64,000 nucleotides of DNA from the NCBI RefSeq assembly GCF_918698085.1, contig NZ_CAKKLP010000001.1:806001-870000 (forward strand), read 5' to 3'. Positions 51,010-57,959 of this stretch are shown here, one piece after another. The DNA is from Chryseobacterium sp. Bi04 (lineage in GTDB: Bacteria; Bacteroidota; Bacteroidia; Flavobacteriales; Weeksellaceae). The position numbers and the translations under genes are program-made. The notes under the pieces were generated by a model, which had not been told where the DNA came from, ran no database searches, and worked only from the letters and a program-made list of their open reading frames with translations. The number at the start of each line of letters is the position of its first letter. Positions within the stretch are counted from its first letter, which is position 1.

Positions 51010-52965
51010 TTATCTTGTCACGATGATCTTTCGGGTATGAACTTTTTTATCCTTTGTCTGCAGGATAAGTAAGTAAACTCCTCCTGGGATTGTAGAAGGC
51101 AAATCGAAAGTTTTAGAGGTAATCTTTGCATGGTAAACTTCCATTCCCGAGGTGTTTCTTATAGATATATCAGAATCTGCCAGAAGAATTTTTCCATCAA
51201 GAGTCACTGTTCCGGTAGTAGGGTTCGGAGAAATCGTAAGCGTTTCTTCTGCAGGAATTGTTCTCATAGCATCTGTATTTGAAACAGAATTTGCAGAAGA
51301 GCTGTTAGGTCTTTCATAGGAATTAGCCAGCGTACGGATTTCTCCTGGATTAAGTGCCCTATTATAGATTATCAGCTCATCTACTTGTGCCCGGTCCAGA
51401 GCAAGTTTTATTTTTTTATGAGTGTTTCGGTCGGCTTGGTTCCAGGTGATACAATCTACATCTTCATCATCAGTTTCTCCTCCCAATACACCATTAATAT
51501 ATAAGCACGCTCCTCCATCTGTATTATCAGGATTTTCTTTTAATACAAGAGTATAATGAACAAAATGATTAGGGAAATTTTGTTTCTCGATTTGAGGTTC
51601 GTCAGCATCCATACCTACCTTTATTATTTTAGGACTGATGTTAATTTTTTGCCCGAATGCATCCATTGTAAGAAAAGGCTGTGGTCCGGTGGGTGGAATG
51701 GTTTCATCTGGATCATCAGGATTAGGGATATCTTTATCTCCTTCATTGATACTGGCCCAAAAAGAAATACTAATATCACCTGTAAGCAGCGAAGCAGGAA
51801 TTTCAGGGCTTTCAAGAGTGTATGGAGGGGAAAGCGAAGTAAGCGCCTGATTGCAGATCATATCGCTTTTGTAAACAGGAATAGAAGAAGAACTAAAATT
51901 AAAGCCGGGAACCGTACTGTTTGTATTTCCATTAAAGGAAAAATAATAAAAAGGATTAAACGGAACATGGGAACAGGCATTAAGATGAAGAGACTCCTGA
52001 TATGCATAATAAATCCGTAAATGATTCATATATAAGTTTAACCTTATACCGTCATAGGGGAGTGATGTCCAGAATTCGATGGTTCCCCTGCCAGGATTTA
52101 ATGGATCAATCTTTATTTCTGGTCTCATTCTTTCGTCAAAAGGGGTTGAACCATTCTGTAATATATGTATGCCCAGCCCGTTTAGAGAAGAGGAAAGAGG
52201 AGGTGTATCTGTTCCGATACCAATCACTACTTTTGTAAAAGTTTTTACAGCTGGAAAATACAGATCCTGCTGGACATCAATCACACCTGGTTTTTTCCTC
52301 AATTTCATATAATCATTTTCATTCGGGCCTAGGGCATTCTGTGGATTTTCTACACATTCAGGGCAAGGTTCTCCAAAAGCCAGATGACTCTCGCTGTTTA
52401 CATATACCTTGTCATCTACCGTTTTATAGGCATAATATACTCTAAGGCCTCCATTGAGATTAAGTAGTCCTGCGTTAAGGCTTATTTTTACCCGGTCAAA
52501 AGGTTGGGTTGTGGTGACTTCAATAGTCCCTTTGGAAGGATTTGTAAATCCCACTTTTAACAGGTCATTGTTTACTATTTTGTAATCATTATTGGAGGTA
52601 TTCCCATTAAATGTTTCTATGGAAACTCCTGCCAGAAGCTGTACAGATAAAAGAGATTCACTTGTCCCAATACCTATTACAATTTTCTTCAGACTGGGAT
52701 CTGTCGCCGGAAAGTTTAATGTCTGTTCTATTCTTGCAGCAACGCCCAAAGGAATAAGGAAAGTAGCAAAGTTATCTTCATTGTTTCCAACGGCATTTTC
52801 TGAGTTCTGTATACCACAGTTTAAACAGATGCCATAAACCTGATTGGTCTGGCTGTTTGCATACGTTTTTGTCTGTGCAAAAGCTGATGGGTTTATCATG
52901 AACAGGAATAAGGCCAGCAATACTGTTTTTACCAGACAGTGGCCTATCAATACATGTGTTTTCAT
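51010..52965 (-). CDS. T9SS array protein 3: duplicated CxxC N-domain, LamG-like domain, sorting domain
   Basis: A 651-residue paralogue, the largest of the five. Signal peptide residues 1-30 (SAFA-Q). The N-domain occurs twice: copy A (about 31-182, CLNC, NSENAVGNNEDNFATF) and copy B (about 186-330, CPEC with ENPQNALGPNENDYMKL and VIGIGTDTPPLSSSL). Copy B has lost much of the closing segment that ends in LNSGLL. Then a LamG-like domain (about 345-565, YYFSFNGNTNST, ISISFWASINEG, AQVDELIIYNRAL) and a T9SS sorting domain. The internal duplication is an in-array example of module shuffling. It has its own terminator. Confidence 0.85.
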   Translation of the reverse strand: MKTHVLIGHCLVKTVLLALFLFMINPSAFAQTKTYANSQTNQVYGICLNCGIQNSENAVGNNEDNFATFLIPLGVAARIEQTLNFPATDPSLKKIVIGIGTSESLLSVQLLAGVSIETFNGNTSNNDYKIVNNDLLKVGFTNPSKGTIEVTTTQPFDRVKISLNAGLLNLNGGLRVYYAYKTVDDKVYVNSESHLAFGEPCPECVENPQNALGPNENDYMKLRKKPGVIDVQQDLYFPAVKTFTKVVIGIGTDTPPLSSSLNGLGIHILQNGSTPFDERMRPEIKIDPLNPGRGTIEFWTSLPYDGIRLNLYMNHLRIYYAYQESLHLNACSHVPFNPFYYFSFNGNTNSTVPGFNFSSSSIPVYKSDMICNQALTSLSPPYTLESPEIPASLLTGDISISFWASINEGDKDIPNPDDPDETIPPTGPQPFLTMDAFGQKINISPKIIKVGMDADEPQIEKQNFPNHFVHYTLVLKENPDNTDGGACLYINGVLGGETDDEDVDCITWNQADRNTHKKIKLALDRAQVDELIIYNRALNPGEIRTLANSYERPNSSSANSVSNTDAMRTIPAEETLTISPNPTTGTVTLDGKILLADSDISIRNTSGMEVYHAKITSKTFDLPSTIPGGVYLLILQTKDKKVHTRKIIVTR

Positions 52966-53046
52966 ACTTTGAGATTTAGGGTTATAGTTTTTTTAATTTT
53001 ATTTAATCTTTAGCGATTAACGTTTTAAATATACTTTCTAAAATAA

Positions 53047-53072
53047 AACGGCAGGCTTTAAAGCCTGCCGTT
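53047..53072 (-). terminator. terminator of T9SS array gene 4
   Basis: A 26-base perfect palindrome: AACGGCAGGC (53047-53056), TTTAAA in the middle and GCCTGCCGTT (53063-53072). It lies 17 bases past the stop of gene 4, with A-rich DNA beyond it. Confidence 0.85.
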
Positions 53073-53089
53073 ATGATTTCTTATGAATT

Positions 53090-53878
53090 TTATTTCATCA
53101 TAATTTTTTGAGTATAGGTTTTTCCTTCCTTCGTTTTCAAAGTCATAATGTACAAACCTTGTGGCTGTCTTGATTCAAAGGTATTGGAAGTCAGTTTAGA
53201 ATGGTAGACTTCTTTTCCGGAAGTGTTGGTTAAAGTAATTTCCGAACCCTCCAGTGGAAGTTTTTTATCAAGGGTAACCTGCCCTCCTTCTGTATGAGCC
53301 ATCAGGTTAATAAAAGGGTCTTTGTACTGATAGGTATAATAAACACGAAGTTCACCACCCAGATTCAGTAACCCTGAATTGACGTTTATTTTAACACGGT
53401 CGAAAGGAATGTTCATGGTAAGTTCAATTTCACCTTTGCTTGGGTCTGCACTTCCCAGCTGGAGAACATCATTGTTGATATTTTGATAGTCGTTGTTAGA
53501 TACATCTCCATTAAATGTTTCAATGGATACACCTCCCAATACCTGAGCAGATAGTGGAGTGCCATTTGAGCCGATTCCGATCACAAGCTTATTGGTGTTA
53601 TTGGCAATGTTGGAGGTAGCGAAGATCAGGGTCTGTTCTGTCCTTGCCAATAGACCTATTGAAACCTGTAAAGTAGAATAATCATTCTCATTACTTCCTA
53701 TTGCGTTCAGTGGATTTACTACACCGCATCCTATGCAGAGTCCGGTAACCGAATTGGTTTGGCTGCTCGCGTACGTTTTTACAATTTGTGCAGTAGACAT
53801 AGAACTCATCAGGAACAAAAATGTTGCAGACATGGCTGCTTTAATAGCACGTTGTCTCAATAATAAATTAGTTTTCAT
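53090..53878 (-). CDS. T9SS array protein 4: CxxC N-domain plus sorting domain
   Basis: A 262-residue paralogue lacking the LamG-like part. Signal peptide residues about 1-30 (MSTA-Q). N-domain about 31-185: ASSQTN, CIGC, NPLNAIGSNENDYSTL, LVIGIGSNGTPLSAQVLGGV and PFDRVKINVNSGLLNL...YYTYQ. The sorting domain follows directly from about 195 (VTLDKKLPLEGSEITLTNTSG, GLYIMTLKTKEGKTYTQK). It shows that the N-domain is a stand-alone unit. It may be the ancestral type or a shortened form. Confidence 0.85.
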   Translation of the reverse strand: MKTNLLLRQRAIKAAMSATFLFLMSSMSTAQIVKTYASSQTNSVTGLCIGCGVVNPLNAIGSNENDYSTLQVSIGLLARTEQTLIFATSNIANNTNKLVIGIGSNGTPLSAQVLGGVSIETFNGDVSNNDYQNINNDVLQLGSADPSKGEIELTMNIPFDRVKINVNSGLLNLGGELRVYYTYQYKDPFINLMAHTEGGQVTLDKKLPLEGSEITLTNTSGKEVYHSKLTSNTFESRQPQGLYIMTLKTKEGKTYTQKIMMK

Positions 53879-54028
53879 ATGTAAAAAATTTTGATTCTTA
53901 GCTTTATGTAAATTTATAAATAAAATTATTATGTTGATAATTTTATTTCATATTATGGTGATTATGTAATAATTTGTTTACATAAATATAAATTTTTGTT
54001 TTTTATTTAATAATCGTAGTACTATAAA

Positions 54029-54063
54029 ACAAAAAAATCCGGCTGGATTTGCCCGGCCGGATT
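54029..54063 (-). terminator. terminator of T9SS array gene 5
   Basis: AATCCGGC (54036-54043) pairs with GCCGGATT (54056-54063), 17 bases past the stop; the A-run at 54029-54037 gives a T-run on the minus strand. Confidence 0.88.
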
Positions 54064-54080
54064 GAAATATAAAAATAGAC

Positions 54081-54854
54081 TTATTTAATCATTATTTTCT
54101 TGGAATACATTTTCCCGTCTTTTGTCTGCAGAGTCATAATGTACACGCCTCCGGGTTGTCCGGATTCAAAAGTTTTTGATCTCAGTGTAGAGCGGTATAC
54201 TTCTTTTCCGGAGGTATTGGTTAAAACAACTTCTGAACCCTCTAATGCAATATTTCCATCAAGGGTAACCTGTCCGCTTTGGCTATGTGTCATCAGGCTG
54301 ATTAAAGGATCCTGGTAAGCGTAATATATTCTGAATCCGCCACCAAGGCTAAGTACACCACCTGTTAATCCGATTCGTATACCGTCGTATGCTTTTGTCG
54401 GTTTGAATTCTACAGTCCCTCTGTTAGGAGTTGCTCCCAGCTTAAGAAGACTTATATCTATAGTTCTGCGGTCTTCGTTTGAAGTTCCTCCATTCATAGT
54501 TTCCAATGTTACGCCGCTTAACAATTGTACAGATAAAGGAATATTGTCTGTCCCGATGCCTACTACCAGCCTTGTATCTGACCTAAGATCCGGGAAAATT
54601 AAAGTTTGCTGGATTCCTCCTAATAATGCGGTTCCCAGCGACATTGTAGAATAGTCGTCCTCGTTATCTCCAATTGCATTTTGGGCATTTTCTACACGGC
54701 AGCCTAAACAGGCAACCCCAAAAACACCGGAGCTCTGTGCGTGAGCATAAATTCTGTTCTGTCCAAATGATAAAGCGTTTGCTGAAATCAGGAATAGCGC
54801 TATTAAAGTCTTTTTAAATGAGAATTGGCCTCTAGATAGTAAAATAAATTTCAT
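54081..54854 (-). CDS. T9SS array protein 5: CxxC N-domain plus sorting domain
   Basis: A 257-residue paralogue of the short kind. Signal peptide residues about 1-31 (LSFG-Q). N-domain about 32-185: IYAHAQSS, CLGC, NAQNAIGDNEDDYSTM, LVVGIGTDNIPLSVQLLSGV and AYDGIRIGLTGGVLSLGG...YYAYQ. The sorting domain (VTLDGNIALEGSEVVLTNTSG, GGVYIMTLQTKDGKMYSKK) is closer to that of protein 4 than to those of proteins 1-3. It is the first gene of the array on the minus strand. Its start is the ATG at 54854. Confidence 0.85.
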   Translation of the reverse strand: MKFILLSRGQFSFKKTLIALFLISANALSFGQNRIYAHAQSSGVFGVACLGCRVENAQNAIGDNEDDYSTMSLGTALLGGIQQTLIFPDLRSDTRLVVGIGTDNIPLSVQLLSGVTLETMNGGTSNEDRRTIDISLLKLGATPNRGTVEFKPTKAYDGIRIGLTGGVLSLGGGFRIYYAYQDPLISLMTHSQSGQVTLDGNIALEGSEVVLTNTSGKEVYRSTLRSKTFESGQPGGVYIMTLQTKDGKMYSKKIMIK

Positions 54855-54969
54855 GGAATTGGTTTTTAAATTAAAAATTTAAGCGAATTTAACGATTAAA
54901 AAGAAAAGTAAGAAATAATATTTCCATTTATGGTGATTTTTTTAATAAAATTTAATTTTAGGAAAATGT

Positions 54970-55003
54970 AATCCCCTAAAACGGAGTGTAGGGGGATTTT
55001 TTC
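54970..55003 (+). terminator. terminator-like hairpin in the gene-poor stretch
   Basis: AATCCCC (54970-54976) pairs with GGGGATT (54992-54998) and is followed by a T-run. No plus-strand gene ends here, so it may insulate the array or be a relic. Confidence 0.55.
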
Positions 55004-55231
55004 TTGAAGTACGAAGAGATAGGGTACGAAGGTGGGAAGAGTATGCTGAATTATTGAGGACAGGTCTTTCTGTCACAGATGGACTGGCAAAGTATCACGC
55101 TGTGTTGCTTCATTGGTTAGATTTGCGTAATCTTTTAGTGGAAGAATTTGGATTAGTATAAATGTGTTGTTCAGGATCAGGTGCAAAAGTTGAGGGATAG
55201 CATAAACTTACATCAATACAACTTCTCTTTG

Positions 55232-55397
55232 ACGCAAAGTTCTATTTTTATTATGCTTGATTTTTAAGTGGGCCAAGAATGAATCGATTAGAAATCGATT
55301 TTGATGAAGCTAACCTTTTTATATCGCTTATTCAGCGACAAAGTCGTCTTTCTTTGCTTTCTTACAATAGAGCATCCGAATTATTTTTCCTTTGCGT
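55232..55397. repeat. element with ACGCAAAG inverted ends
   Basis: ACGCAAAG (55232-55239) and CTTTGCGT (55390-55397) are inverted ends 150 bases apart; they match the ends of the 40444-40502 element. Internal palindromes near 55274-55292 and a GCGAC/GTCGT stem near 55335 add structure. Confidence 0.4.
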
Positions 55398-55581
55398 GAA
55401 TAAAAGGTTATTTCCATCCTATTTTCAAGTCAAAATATAAAAATTACATATTTAATGTCATCCAAACAAGAAGTTTTAGTTTAATCCAATTTACCTAATC
55501 CACAACTTTTGAGATTGATCCATCCGTTGTTCTATCTTTGGTAAAAGCTTTTATTCATCACGGATAAATAGGGTATAAAAC

Positions 55582-55614
55582 AAAAAGAGAAGACTTATAT
55601 TAAGTCTTCTCTTT
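55582..55614 (-). terminator. terminator of the rpsT/tRNA-Glu cluster
   Basis: A perfect 14-bp stem, AAAGAGAAGACTTA (55584-55597) with TAAGTCTTCTCTTT (55601-55614), directly past the 3' end of the last tRNA-Glu. Confidence 0.9.
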
Positions 55615-55615
55615 G

Positions 55616-55687
55616 TAGCCCGTAGGGGAATCGAACCCCTCTTACCAGAATGAAAATCTGAGGTCCTAACCGATAGACGAACGGGCC
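55616..55687 (-). tRNA. tRNA-Glu(UUC), copy 1
   Basis: A 72-nt cloverleaf without encoded CCA. The acceptor stem GGCCCGT pairs with ACGGGCT (first pair G-U), the anticodon loop TTTTCAT gives anticodon TTC, and the T-arm is GGGGTTCGATTCCCC. It is identical to copy 2 at 55753-55824. Confidence 0.95.
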
Positions 55688-55752
55688 CTCTATCTTCCAT
55701 TACCAAAGTAACGTGTTAGCTTTTGTTTTTATAAGTATCAACTCTTAGTTTG

Positions 55753-55824
55753 TAGCCCGTAGGGGAATCGAACCCCTCTTACCAGAATGAAAATCTGAGG
55801 TCCTAACCGATAGACGAACGGGCC
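55753..55824 (-). tRNA. tRNA-Glu(UUC), copy 2
   Basis: Same 72-nt sequence as copy 1, with anticodon TTC. It begins 10 bases after the rpsT stop on the minus strand, so it is probably processed from the rpsT transcript. Confidence 0.95.
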
Positions 55825-55834
55825 TACTATATTA

Positions 55835-56089
55835 TTACGCTAACTTATTAACGTGCTTTGTCAATTTGCTTTTCAAGTTAGCCGCTTTGTTTTTGTGGAT
55901 AATATTTTTCTTAGCTAATTTATCCAATAAAGCGATAACCTTTGGCAGTTGTTCCGTTGCAGCAGCTTTATTCTCTTCATTTCTCAAGCTTTTAAGCGCT
56001 GTTCTAGCGGTCTTGTGGTAATATCTGTTACGAAGTTTTCTAGTTTCGTTTTGTCTAATTCTCTTTAGTGCTGATTTATGATTTGCCAT
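55835..56089 (-). CDS. rpsT: 30S ribosomal protein S20
   Basis: S20 binds 16S rRNA in the small subunit body. The 84-residue protein starts at the ATG at 56089 ([20 protein letters not shown]), the usual start for the family; the open frame seven codons further upstream is not used. It is very basic and helical, of normal length. It has a well-formed promoter (56108-56139) and is followed 10 bases later by tRNA-Glu copy 2, so mRNA and tRNAs probably share a transcript that is cut by RNases. Confidence 0.97.
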   Translation of the reverse strand: MANHKSALKRIRQNETRKLRNRYYHKTARTALKSLRNEENKAAATEQLPKVIALLDKLAKKNIIHKNKAANLKSKLTKHVNKLA

Positions 56090-56107
56090 ATCGTTCAAAT
56101 GTGAGTG

Positions 56108-56139
56108 CAAAACTATAAACTTTTTTTTAAACTACCAAA
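56108..56139 (-). promoter_or_regulatory. rpsT promoter
   Basis: On the minus strand TAGTTTTG (complement of 56108-56115) is a perfect -7 element, with TTTG (complement of 56136-56139) 20 bases upstream. This is one of the best promoters in the window. Confidence 0.75.
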
Positions 56140-56156
56140 TTTATTTTCTGAATTTT

Positions 56157-56477
56157 TTAATTTTCTTCCGAAAGGTACTTTTTAAGTTTATTTATTGCTT
56201 GTTCTATTTTTAAATTTTCTTGTTCCTTTTCTATTTTTTTGATTGTGTTTCCCAACATAATCATCGCGTTGTTCCATTCCCCAGTAGTATTGGTGAAAGT
56301 AAGTTCATCTATTGTTACTTCAAAAGCAACCCTTTCTCCTGTCCTGTAAAGCCTGAAACTTATTTTATCATCCCTGCCTGTAATCCCGTCTTCATAGATT
56401 TGTAAATCATAACTTTTTGGGTTAGAGTGGATTTTATTAAAAAGCAATTTCGCTTCTTGTATTTTTAAATCCGGCAT
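56157..56477 (-). CDS. hypothetical protein
   Basis: A 106-residue cytoplasmic protein that I do not recognise: no signal, no membrane segment, no Cys. The first 70 residues look like a mixed alpha/beta domain (ISFRLYRTGERVAFEVTIDELTF); the last 35 are a charged helix, IKKIEKEQENLKIEQAINKLKKYL, suited to a coiled coil. The ATG lies 14 bases after the 3' end of the upstream tRNA-Glu, so it is probably co-transcribed with that tRNA. This position between a tRNA and rpsT hints at a translation-linked role, but this is only a guess. Confidence 0.7.
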   Translation of the reverse strand: MPDLKIQEAKLLFNKIHSNPKSYDLQIYEDGITGRDDKISFRLYRTGERVAFEVTIDELTFTNTTGEWNNAMIMLGNTIKKIEKEQENLKIEQAINKLKKYLSEEN

Positions 56478-56491
56478 GATATCAAATTTGG

Positions 56492-56563
56492 TAGCCTATA
56501 GGGGAATCGAACCCCTGTTGCAAGAATGAAAATCTTGAGTCCTAACCACTAGACGAATAGGCC
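56492..56563 (-). tRNA. tRNA-Glu(UUC), second isodecoder
   Basis: A 72-nt cloverleaf with anticodon TTC. It differs from copies 1 and 2 in the acceptor stem (GGCCTAT/ATAGGCT) and in the anticodon stem (CAAGA/TCTTG), but shares the T-arm and the G-U first pair. It has its own strong promoter at 56578-56608. Confidence 0.95.
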
Positions 56564-56577
56564 AAATTTTGAGGTTG

Positions 56578-56608
56578 CAAAAGTAACGATTAACTTTTTA
56601 ACTTCAAA
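56578..56608 (-). promoter_or_regulatory. promoter of the tRNA-Glu isodecoder
   Basis: On the minus strand TACTTTTG (complement of 56578-56585) is a perfect -7 element and TTTG (complement of 56605-56608) lies 19 bases upstream, the ideal Bacteroidota spacing. Confidence 0.8.
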
Positions 56609-56619
56609 ATTATTTTTAA

Positions 56620-57906
56620 CTATTTATACACTTTTTGTATCACTGTATTCTTAATTCCTTTGTTCTCAAGTTCTTTCTGAAGTTTCACTGCTTCCTCCAA
56701 AGTAGCTACTTTTCCATAGGTATAGTAGAAAACACCATTGTCTTTCTGTCTTTCCACATCTTTAAGGTTCTGAAGAATATAAGAATTTCCGTTCAGTTTA
56801 TCGCCGGCATACAGCTCTATGGTATAGTATCCCATGCTTATTTTTTGGTTAGGCATGAACCCTACAGCAAAGGCATTTCTAAATCCTGCATCCTTGGCAG
56901 ACTTCAGATTAATGTCTTTCACAGAAGCCATATTAGTGACTGCATAATAGTATTTGTACTGGCCATTTTCTTTAATGGTAAGAATATAACCCAATCCTTT
57001 CATTGCAGGATCTCCCTCATTGTATTTGGTAGGAGAGCTCATCAGTAATATCCTGAAATCATTTTTCAACGGTGTTTCTGCCGGTTTTTCAGGTTCCTGC
57101 TTTTTAATGGTGAACGTACCTCCGCTTTTTCTGTCGATTGCTTTTTTATAATCAATAATAGCATTGTAAATACTTTCTGCAATTTCAGCCTGCCCCTTTT
57201 CAGAAGCTATATAGTGGCTTTCTTCCGGATGATTGATAAATCCGGTTTCTATCAGTACAGAAGGCATAGCGTTCATACGCAGAACGTGAAGGTTTTTCTG
57301 GAAAACCCCTCTTGAAGATCTTTTGTCTTTATTCACAAAGTTGTCTTCCACCAATCCTCCTAAAAGAAGACTGGATTCCAAATATTTACTCTGCTGAAGT
57401 TTTAACGCAATTAAAGACTCCGGAGAATCAGCGTTATAAGAGCCGAAGATCTGCTTATCTTTCTCATCAAGAAAAATCACATCGTTTTCCCTTTTGGCAA
57501 CTTCAAGGTTTTCGTTGTTTTGGTTAGGTCCCTGTACATAAGTTTCTGTACCGTAAGCGGTAGGCCTCTGTGAAGAATTACAGTGAATAGACACAAATAA
57601 ATCGGCCTTGCTTCTGTTGGCAAGATTAGTCCTGTCCGATAAAGATGGGTATTCATCAATTTTACGGGTGTAGATTACTTTGAAATCTCTGTTTTTTTCA
57701 AGCATTGCGCCTAATCTTAAGGTAATGGCAAGGGTAACATCTTTTTCTGCGACTCTTCCAATGTCAGAATAGGACCTGTTTGCCCCATGATCACTTCCTC
57801 CGTGTCCCGCATCCAGAACGATTGTAAGCTTCTTTTGAGCAAAAATAAGGTTACTGATTAGAATAAGGAGAAATGATAAAATTATTTTAAAATTTTGTTT
57901 GTGCAT
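56620..57906 (-). CDS. N-acetylmuramoyl-L-alanine amidase (Amidase_3 type)
   Basis: A 428-residue exported cell-wall amidase that cuts the bond between muramic acid and the stem peptide. A signal peptide (residues 1-23, LIFA-Q) leads to the Amidase_3 catalytic domain (about 27-255) with zinc ligands in DAGHGGSDHGA, GRVAEKD and SIHCNSS and the catalytic Glu in LIETGFINHPEES. After a Lys/Pro-rich linker the C-terminus (about 280-428) includes a SPOR-like module (YYTYGKVATLEEAVKLQKELENKG) that may bind denuded glycan at the septum. It is divergent from lptD; both serve the envelope. Confidence 0.93.
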   Translation of the reverse strand: MHKQNFKIILSFLLILISNLIFAQKKLTIVLDAGHGGSDHGANRSYSDIGRVAEKDVTLAITLRLGAMLEKNRDFKVIYTRKIDEYPSLSDRTNLANRSKADLFVSIHCNSSQRPTAYGTETYVQGPNQNNENLEVAKRENDVIFLDEKDKQIFGSYNADSPESLIALKLQQSKYLESSLLLGGLVEDNFVNKDKRSSRGVFQKNLHVLRMNAMPSVLIETGFINHPEESHYIASEKGQAEIAESIYNAIIDYKKAIDRKSGGTFTIKKQEPEKPAETPLKNDFRILLMSSPTKYNEGDPAMKGLGYILTIKENGQYKYYYAVTNMASVKDINLKSAKDAGFRNAFAVGFMPNQKISMGYYTIELYAGDKLNGNSYILQNLKDVERQKDNGVFYYTYGKVATLEEAVKLQKELENKGIKNTVIQKVYK

Positions 57907-57928
57907 CTTACAGTTATAAAAATTATAT

Positions 57929-57936
57929 TAATTTTG
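57929..57936 (+). promoter_or_regulatory. -7 promoter element of lptD
   Basis: TAATTTTG is a perfect TAnnTTTG, 23 bases before the TTG start of lptD in the 53-base divergent region with the amidase gene. No clear -33 element. Confidence 0.45.
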
Positions 57937-57959
57937 GGCCTTAATTATATAGAATAAAA

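Larger units (their letters stand above)
54855..55615. other. gene-poor stretch with hairpin, possible coding relic and inverted repeat
   Basis: No convincing gene in about 760 bases. It holds a terminator-like hairpin (54970-55003), a 51-codon open stretch without an ATG (55006-55161, plus strand) that could be a coding relic, an ACGCAAAG/CTTTGCGT inverted element (55232-55397) with the double palindrome AATCGATTAGAAATCGATT inside, and the terminator of the tRNA cluster (55582-55614). Confidence 0.5.

Noticed and set aside
51556..52020. A 154-codon plus-strand frame inside T9SS array gene 3
   Set aside because: Antisense to a clearly real gene with conserved domains.
54029..54063. Hairpins of the array read as transposon ends
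   Set aside because: Each lies at the same short distance past a stop codon, differs in sequence and has no transposase nearby, so terminators explain them better.
47805..54863. The five-gene array as a prophage, toxin or CRISPR-like locus
   Set aside because: No integrase, phage structural genes, immunity genes or short spaced repeats; the repeats are protein paralogues with secretion signals.
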